From Jiella pelagia (GTDB lineage: Bacteria > Pseudomonadota > Alphaproteobacteria > Rhizobiales > Rhizobiaceae), in assembly GCF_026898155.1 (NCBI RefSeq), contig NZ_CP114029.1, positions 3,018,001 to 3,082,000 of the forward strand: a stretch of 64,000 nt of DNA, given 5' to 3'. This document shows positions 59,438 to 64,000 of the stretch, piece after piece (within the stretch, counting starts at the first letter, position 1; each line of letters begins with the position of its first letter). A program made the position numbers and the translations under genes. The notes beneath the pieces are model-generated. The model was given only the letters and a program-made list of their open reading frames with translations, was not told where the DNA came from and did not search any database.

Positions 59438-60076
59438 CTACCAGCGCAGCAGCCGGCTGCCGGCGAGCGCGCCGGCAGCGACCAGGATCATCGTCGCCAG
59501 CGGATACCAGACGGCGACGAAGAGCGGCGAATCGTCCGGGCAGTGGGCCGCGTAGAAGACCGCCGAAACTCCCGCGGCGGCGAGGCCCGCGACGGCGCCC
59601 GTCAGCGTCGGCCGCGTCGGCGCCTGGTGCGACAGGGCATAGAGGAGCAAGAGCAGGACGGGCGCGCCGATCGTCGGAATGGCGATCAGGCAGGTCCTGG
59701 CATTCTGGCCAATCGCCCGGATGGGCCAGGTTGCCTCGGGCATCACGGCGAGTTCGACCGCGACGGCCGCCAGAAGCACCAGCGCAGGCACAAGCAGCAG
59801 CGGCAGGCGGTTCCGCCACGGCCGCGCCGGCCGCGCCAGGGCGGCGAGGAGACCCAGCGCCGCCACCGCCAGCAGACCGGCCTCGACGAACTTCATGTCG
59901 AAGCGGATCGATCCGAATGAGGCGAGGAAATCCGGCCGCGGGCCGAGCAGCGGCATGAACACGGCAAAGGCGACGACGGGCGCGATGGCGGCAGCCAGCC
60001 ACAGCGGCAGTCCAGCCTGACTCTTGCGCCGGGCGAACTTGCCCGACAGATCCGCGATCAACTCGTCCGTCTGCAT
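59438..60076 (-). CDS. NrsF-type (DUF1109) anti-sigma factor
   Basis: 212 residues with six hydrophobic helices after a short cytoplasmic N-terminus (MQTDELIADLSGKFARRKSQ), the architecture of the NrsF/DUF1109 family that holds ECF sigma factors at the membrane. Two cysteines likely face the periplasm (NARTCLIAIPTIG and AAHCPDDSPLF). In Caulobacter such cysteines are needed to sense chromate or cadmium, so metal or oxidant sensing is a fair inference. Start 60076 overlaps the sigma-factor stop by one base, so the two are cotranscribed. Upstream in-frame readings run into the sigma gene and are rejected. Confidence 0.85.
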   Translation of the reverse strand: MQTDELIADLSGKFARRKSQAGLPLWLAAAIAPVVAFAVFMPLLGPRPDFLASFGSIRFDMKFVEAGLLAVAALGLLAALARPARPWRNRLPLLLVPALVLLAAVAVELAVMPEATWPIRAIGQNARTCLIAIPTIGAPVLLLLLYALSHQAPTRPTLTGAVAGLAAAGVSAVFYAAHCPDDSPLFVAVWYPLATMILVAAGALAGSRLLRW

Positions 60077-60630
60077 CAATCTCTTCCGAATTTCCTGGCG
60101 ATCGCCGAGAGGCCCCGGTGAAACGCCACCCTGACCGCCCCCTCGCTCATGTCGAGGTCTTTGGCCGTCTGACTGATCGACTTGCCCTCGACCGACAGCG
60201 CCGATACCACCGCCCGCTGCCGCCCGCCGAGGGAGGCGACGGCCCGGTCGACGTCCTGGGCGATCGCGGTCGGCATCGCCGATGGATCCTCGAACACGTC
60301 GCCCATCCCGGCGATGTCGATCTCGATACGCTTGCCCCGCCGCCGATAGGCGTCGATCGCCTTGTATCGCGCGATCGCGTAGAGCCATGGCCCGACCGGC
60401 TCGCCCGGCCGCCAGGTGTGGCGCTTGGCGTGAACCGCCAGAAGGATCTCCTGGACGAGATCCTCGACGTCGAACCCGGCCGAATGGCGCGGCATGCGCT
60501 GCGCCGCGAAGCGCCGGACGATCGTCGCCGCATCGATCAGGAACGTCCGATAGGCTTTTTCGTCGCCCGCCAGCGCGCGCCGCAGAAGGTCGTCGAGCCC
60601 CTGTAGCTTTGACGAGGAGGCAGGCTGCAT
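60076..60630 (-). CDS. ECF sigma factor (SigF/NrsF group)
   Basis: 184 residues. Region 2 is present (FDVEDLVQEILLAVHAKRHT, near residues 53-72, and PWLYAIARYKAIDAYRRRGK, near 84-103), as is region 4 with an HTH (VVSALSVEGKSISQTAKDLD, then SEGAVRVAFHRGLSAIARKF). No C-terminal extension. Paired with an NrsF anti-sigma gene and divergent from the bufferin operon. A matching ECF promoter lies ahead of bufA, so this sigma probably drives it. Confidence 0.92.
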   Translation of the reverse strand: MQPASSSKLQGLDDLLRRALAGDEKAYRTFLIDAATIVRRFAAQRMPRHSAGFDVEDLVQEILLAVHAKRHTWRPGEPVGPWLYAIARYKAIDAYRRRGKRIEIDIAGMGDVFEDPSAMPTAIAQDVDRAVASLGGRQRAVVSALSVEGKSISQTAKDLDMSEGAVRVAFHRGLSAIARKFGRD

Positions 60631-60734
60631 GAGAGTTCTTTCGAAGCGGTCCTGGTCTTTGTTTCGAGCATGACGAATTTTTTCGCCGCTGGCATCGCTA
60701 TGCCTTCACTTGCGCGTGAAGGGAAGGTGACGCC

Positions 60735-60760
60735 GTAACGGAATTTCCGGCGAGGGCGAA
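60735..60760 (+). promoter_or_regulatory. ECF (SigF-type) promoter of the buf operon
   Basis: GTAACG (60735-60740), exactly 16 nt, CGAA (60757-60760). The Caulobacter SigF consensus is GTAACC-N16-CGAA, one base different. It lies 59 nt before the bufA ATG. Confidence 0.75.
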
Positions 60761-60819
60761 CCGGCGGAACGAGGCCACCAACGGCCTCGCAACGCAACGT
60801 CCTCAACGGGAGACCCGAT

Positions 60820-61113
60820 ATGGATCGTCGTACCTTCAGCCTGGCACTCGCCGGTTCGCTCGCCGCCGCAGCGGCCGTTTCCTCGATCGTTCCGGCCGCT
60901 GCCGCCGAAGACACCGTCAAGTGCTACGGCGTCGCGCTCGCCGGCCAGAACGATTGCGCCGCCGGAGCCGGCACCACCTGCGCCGGCACCTCCACCGTCG
61001 ACTATCAGGGCAACTCCTGGAAGGCCGTGCCGGCCGGTACCTGCGAGACGATGGAACTGCCGGGCGAGCGCATGGGCTCGATGGAACCGCTGGAGCGCGA
61101 TCTGCCGAGCTGA
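60820..61113 (+). CDS. bufA: Bufferin precursor (DUF2282)
   Basis: 97-residue precursor of a copper-binding ribosomally made peptide. A Sec signal peptide (residues 1-29, ending PAAAA) is atypical among RiPPs but normal for bufferins. The mature part has four cysteines, Cys35, Cys46, Cys54 and Cys75, in the family pattern [34 protein letters not shown] and VPAGTC. In characterised bufferins an MNIO enzyme converts core cysteines to thiooxazoles, and the peptide sequesters copper in the periplasm. The C-terminal tail is Met/Glu-rich. A good ECF promoter precedes it; bufB follows by 81 nt. Confidence 0.9.
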   Translation: MDRRTFSLALAGSLAAAAAVSSIVPAAAAEDTVKCYGVALAGQNDCAAGAGTTCAGTSTVDYQGNSWKAVPAGTCETMELPGERMGSMEPLERDLPS

Positions 61114-61194
61114 TCAGGCAACCATCGAACGGGCGGGTCCGGCCGGTGCCGGATCCGCCCCCCTTCACATCCCCATTCGCCCGGAGGAACGATC

Positions 61195-62065
61195 ATGGCG
61201 CTGCCGATCGCTGCAGGTGTCGGACTGAAGCTGGAACATGTCGATAGCATTCTCGAAACGCGGCCCGAGACTCGGCTTCTTCGAGGTCCATGCCGAGAAC
61301 TACATGGGCGAGGGCGGCCTGCCGCACCATCAGCTGCGATCGATTGCCGAGCGCTATCCGCTCTCGCTCCACGGTGTCGGCCTGTCCATCGGCGGCGAGG
61401 GCGATCTCGACCGCGACCACCTGAAGCGCCTCCGTCGCCTCGTCGAGCGCTACCGGCCTGCGAGCTTTTCGGAGCATCTCGCCTGGTCGACCCATGAGAG
61501 CGCCTTCTTCAACGATCTCCTGCCGCTGCCCTATACGCCCGAGACGCTGGAGCGCGTCGCTCGCCACGTCGCCGAGGCGCAGGACATCCTCGGCGTGCGG
61601 ATGCTGCTCGAGAACCCGTCGACCTATCTGGTCTTCGAGGAATCGACGATCGACGAGATCGACTTCCTCGCCGCGGTCAGCAATCGGACGGGCTGCGGCC
61701 TGCTGCTCGACGTCAACAATGTCGTCGTCTCCTCGATCAACCACCGCCTCGATCCCTTCGCCTATGTCGATCGCTTTCCGCTGGACAAGGTCGGCGAGAT
61801 CCATCTCGCCGGTTATGACGAAGTCACCGACGAGGCCGGCGAGCGGCTTCTCATCGACGCTCACGCCTCGGAGATCCTGCCCGACGTGTTCGATCTATAT
61901 CGCCATACGCTAAGACGCTTCGGGCCGCTGCCGACCCTGATCGAATGGGACAACGACGTGCCGGAATTTCCGCTGCTATTCGCCGAGGCCGAGCGCGTCA
62001 CGGCTGCGTTACAGGAGGCCTGGCGCCTGCAGCCGGAGGCGGCAGCTCGCCGCTCCGCCGCATGA
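61195..62065 (+). CDS. bufB: DUF692 multinuclear iron oxygenase, bufferin maturase
   Basis: About 289 residues, TIM-barrel MNIO enzyme that oxidises cysteines of BufA. Metal-ligand motifs appear in order: FFEVHAENYMG, LSLHGVGLSIGG, LLENPSTYL, LLLDVNNVVVSS, EIHLAGYDE, LIDAHASEI and LIEWDNDVPEF. The frame is lost at 61267-61273, where the text reads GAGACTC; the expected GAGCTC gives ILETRPELGFFEVHAENY. This is the only affected site with an inserted A. ATG preceded by CGGAGGAACG. The stop overlaps bufC by ATGA. Confidence 0.92.
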
Positions 62066-62856
62066 GCCGCGTCCGGATTTGCCGGGTGGGAGAAAGCCAG
62101 TTCGCCGCAGCACTCCTGCCGCGCGAGGCAGCGATGCCGGAGGGCCTCTCCACCCGTTCCGGCCGCCGCGACGCCGCGCGCTTTGCCGTCTACCGCAACA
62201 ATGTCGGCGTCGGGCTGACACGAGCGCTGGAGCGTCGCTATCCGGTGACGCTGAGGCTCGTCGGCGAGGATTTCTTCCGGGCGATGGCGCGGGAATACGT
62301 CGCGCTCGCCCCGCCCACATCGCCGGTGATGCTCGCTTACGGTTCGCAATTTCCGGAATTCGTCGAGAACTTCCCGCCGGCCGCTGGGATCGCCTATCTC
62401 GCCGACGTCGCCCGGCTGGAAGACGCCATGGCATCGGCCTTTCACGCCGCCGACGAAGCGTGCCTCGCGATGGATGCGCTGATGGCGATCCCGCCGGACC
62501 AACTCGGCGATGTGCGGCTCACCGCCCATCCCGCCGCCCGGCTCGTCTCCTCGCCGCATCCCGTCGGCACGATCTATGCGCGGCACGGCCAGGACGCCGT
62601 CTCCCCCGTCACGCACTGGTGCGCCGAGACCGTCCTCGTCACCCGGCCCCACATACGCTGCGAAATGCAGGTCCTACCGGTCGAGGAGGCGGGCTTTGCC
62701 GCAGCGCTCTTCTCCGACGAGGCGCTCGGCCCGGCCGCCGAACAAGCAGCGAGCCGGGGCGGCTTCGACTTCGGCCGGGCGCTGCTTCGCCTCGTTTCGG
62801 CCGGCGCCTTTTCCGCCGCGGTGAATTCAGCTGAGAAGGAAGCTCGCCATGCTTGA
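62062..62856 (+). CDS. bufC: DUF2063 putative DNA-binding/recognition partner
   Basis: 264 residues. Contains the DUF2063 N-terminal domain (FAAALLPREAAMPEGLSTRS, AVYRNNVGVGLTRALERRYP, FFRAMAREYVALAPPTSPVM). In bufferin operons this partner probably delivers the precursor to the MNIO enzyme. Stop overlaps the DoxX start region. Despite the family name, no DNA-binding motif is apparent. Confidence 0.9.
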   Translation: MSRVRICRVGESQFAAALLPREAAMPEGLSTRSGRRDAARFAVYRNNVGVGLTRALERRYPVTLRLVGEDFFRAMAREYVALAPPTSPVMLAYGSQFPEFVENFPPAAGIAYLADVARLEDAMASAFHAADEACLAMDALMAIPPDQLGDVRLTAHPAARLVSSPHPVGTIYARHGQDAVSPVTHWCAETVLVTRPHIRCEMQVLPVEEAGFAAALFSDEALGPAAEQAASRGGFDFGRALLRLVSAGAFSAAVNSAEKEARHA

Positions 62857-63333
62857 AAGACTGCGCCGCATCGAGGCTATGCTCGCGGCCATTCCCGCCT
62901 CCCTGCCGCTGCTCGCTTTGCGGTTCGCCCTCGCCGTGCCGTTCTTCAAGTCGGGCCTGACCAAGTGGGACGGCTTCCTCCAACTGTCCTCAGGCGCCAA
63001 ATACCTGTTCCAGCAGGAGTTCAAACTCCACATCCTCGGCGGCCAGTTCGCCTATCCGCTGCCGCTGGTGTGGGCCTCGCTCGCCGGTATCGCCGAGATC
63101 GTCCTGCCGATCCTCCTCGTCCTCGGCCTCGGCACGCGCCTTGCCGCCGTCGCGATCCTGGCGATGACGGCGGTGATCCAGCTGACGATCCCCGCCGGCT
63201 GGGCGAATTTCCACTTGCCCTGGGCGGCGATGGCGCTCGCGCTGGTCGTCTACGGAGGGGGAAGGCTTCGATGGATGCGCTCCTGCTCCGGCGGACCGTC
63301 GGCCCCGGGGACATGTCCACACGGGCCGCTTGA
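62849..63333 (+). CDS. DoxX family membrane protein
   Basis: About 161 residues after correction, with four helices: LPLLALRFALAVPFFKSGLT, the helix after FAYPLPLVWASLAGIAEIVL, LGLGTRLAAVAILAMTAVI and PWAAMALALVVYGGG. KSGLTKW and FHLPWAAMAL are DoxX marks. The frame from 62849 is lost near 63254-63270, where one base is missing in or after the G-run. Beyond it, SMDALLLRRTVGPGD and the stop at 63331-63333 lie in another frame. Without correction the frame stays open to the window edge. DoxX proteins commonly close bufferin operons; overlaps bufC by 8 nt. Confidence 0.85.
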
Positions 63334-63382
63334 TCGCGCGATGAAAACGGGCGAGACGCCATCGGCATCCCGCCCGCGTTTC

Positions 63383-64000
63383 TCACAGCAGCTTTGCCGG
63401 CTGCCATCCCACGGCCTCGAGGCTTGTCTTCGCCGGTGTCGGATCGGAGGCGAGCATCAAGCCATGAAGATCCGCGGTGACGTCCGCCTTGCCGCGGCCG
63501 AGAGCGGCGATCACATTGCCGTCCTTGATGTAGAAGGCAGTGTAGCTGCCGGCGTCGAGATCGCCCTCCACATGACATTCGTCGTAGTCCTTCGCATGGC
63601 CGACATAGTGGATCGGGCCGTATTGCGCCGACCAGAAGAACGGGATGCCGGTGAAGGGGCTGGTCTCGCCGAGCATCGCCCGGGCGGCGTAGCGGCCATG
63701 CTGCTCGGCCACCCGCCAGTGTTCGATCCGCGTCGCGTAGTCCCGCCCGTGCAGCGGGAATTTCGCCACGTCGCCGCCGACGAAGAGGCTGGCATCCACC
63801 GACAGATCCGGCCCGACGTCGACGCCGCCGGCCTCCTCGGCAGCCGCACCGAAAATCGACAGCCGGGGCCGCGCGCCGACGGCGAGGAGGACCATGTCGG
63901 CGGGCACTTCCTCGCCGCTGGAAAGATGCACGGCGCTGACATGGCCACGTTTTTCCTCGATCGCGGCGACATCGGTGTTGGTCATCACCGTGACACCCTT
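63383..64000 (-). CDS. FAD-dependent NAD(P) oxidoreductase (C-terminal part, N-terminus outside window)
   Basis: About 206 residues of the C-terminal part of a ferredoxin/rubredoxin-reductase-type flavoprotein. The NAD-binding end is seen in VTVMTNTDVAAIEEKRGHVS and DMVLLAVGARPRLSIFG. The FAD-binding GGD motif is SLFVGGDVAKFPLHG. A C-terminal reductase domain follows (PFFWSAQYGPIHYVGHAKDY, FYIKDGNVIAALGRGKADV). Convergent with the DoxX gene; an electron-transfer partner elsewhere is expected. It may be unrelated to the buf operon. Confidence 0.88.
   Translation of the reverse strand, partial: KGVTVMTNTDVAAIEEKRGHVSAVHLSSGEEVPADMVLLAVGARPRLSIFGAAAEEAGGVDVGPDLSVDASLFVGGDVAKFPLHGRDYATRIEHWRVAEQHGRYAARAMLGETSPFTGIPFFWSAQYGPIHYVGHAKDYDECHVEGDLDAGSYTAFYIKDGNVIAALGRGKADVTADLHGLMLASDPTPAKTSLEAVGWQPAKLL

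Overview
The window is chromosomal DNA from a GC-rich alphaproteobacterium, most likely of the order Hyphomicrobiales (Rhizobiales). The pointers are a rhizobial-type ThuA, a multi-repeat DUF1217 protein, phbA/phbB divergent from phaR, a bacterial small-type SRP RNA, several TRAP and sugar ABC uptake loci with GntR or IclR regulators, and a Caulobacter-style ECF sigma/NrsF pair driving a bufferin operon. I cannot place the genus. I found no rRNA, tRNA, CRISPR array, prophage or insertion sequence.

Layout. 1-2.5 kb: a transglutaminase/DUF2126 protein running off the left edge, divergent from a zinc metallopeptidase. 2.9-11.4 kb: treZ-malQ-treY, which make trehalose from alpha-glucan, followed by thuA and a Gfo/Idh/MocA dehydrogenase that probably oxidise trehalose-type sugars. 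11.6-14.6 kb: a seven-repeat DUF1217 protein and a secreted PepSY protein. 14.8-18.8 kb: the polyhydroxybutyrate (PHB) locus phbA, patatin, phbB with divergent phaR. 18.8-24 kb: nudC, a HIT protein, the SRP RNA, AMP nucleosidase and an EEP-family hydrolase. 24.2-29.7 kb: a ytfQRT-yjfF-like sugar ABC transporter with a FadR-type GntR regulator. 30.1-35.1 kb: a hexuronate module (TRAP transporter, uxuA, divergent GntR). 35.1-36.2 kb: a diguanylate cyclase. 36.7-43.9 kb: siderophore uptake (TonB receptor, FhuC/D/B-type ABC transporter, siderophore-interacting reductase). 44.1-45.6 kb: an orphan TadG-like von Willebrand protein. 45.7-54.5 kb: a second TRAP transporter, an IclR regulator and a thiolase / acyl-CoA ligase / PCC-domain / SDR set of unknown substrate. 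55-59.4 kb: a metallo-beta-lactamase fold hydrolase, a DUF1499 protein, an acyl-CoA synthetase and an unknown acidic protein. 59.4-63.3 kb: anti-sigma NrsF, ECF sigma factor and bufA-bufB-bufC-doxX. The right edge cuts a convergent FAD-dependent reductase.

The most striking feature of the sequence is not a gene. At 16 places a protein that is otherwise intact loses frame exactly where a Glu-Leu GAGCTC should be but the text reads GAGCCTC, GAGGCTC or once GAGACTC. Only three intact GAGCTC were found, against roughly twenty expected by composition. This is almost certainly a motif-linked consensus error, and the likely cause is a modified base at GAGCTC in native DNA read by long reads. It would imply a SacI-specificity methyltransferase elsewhere in the genome. 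Two further one-base losses lie in or near G-runs. Affected genes are annotated here over their full restored length.

The best biological candidates are the bufferin operon, whose upstream region holds a GTAACG-N16-CGAA promoter matching the Caulobacter SigF consensus, and the IclR-controlled acyl-CoA module with two matching 15-bp operators. The seven-repeat DUF1217 protein, the patatin inside the PHB operon and two MITE-like inverted-repeat elements also merit attention.
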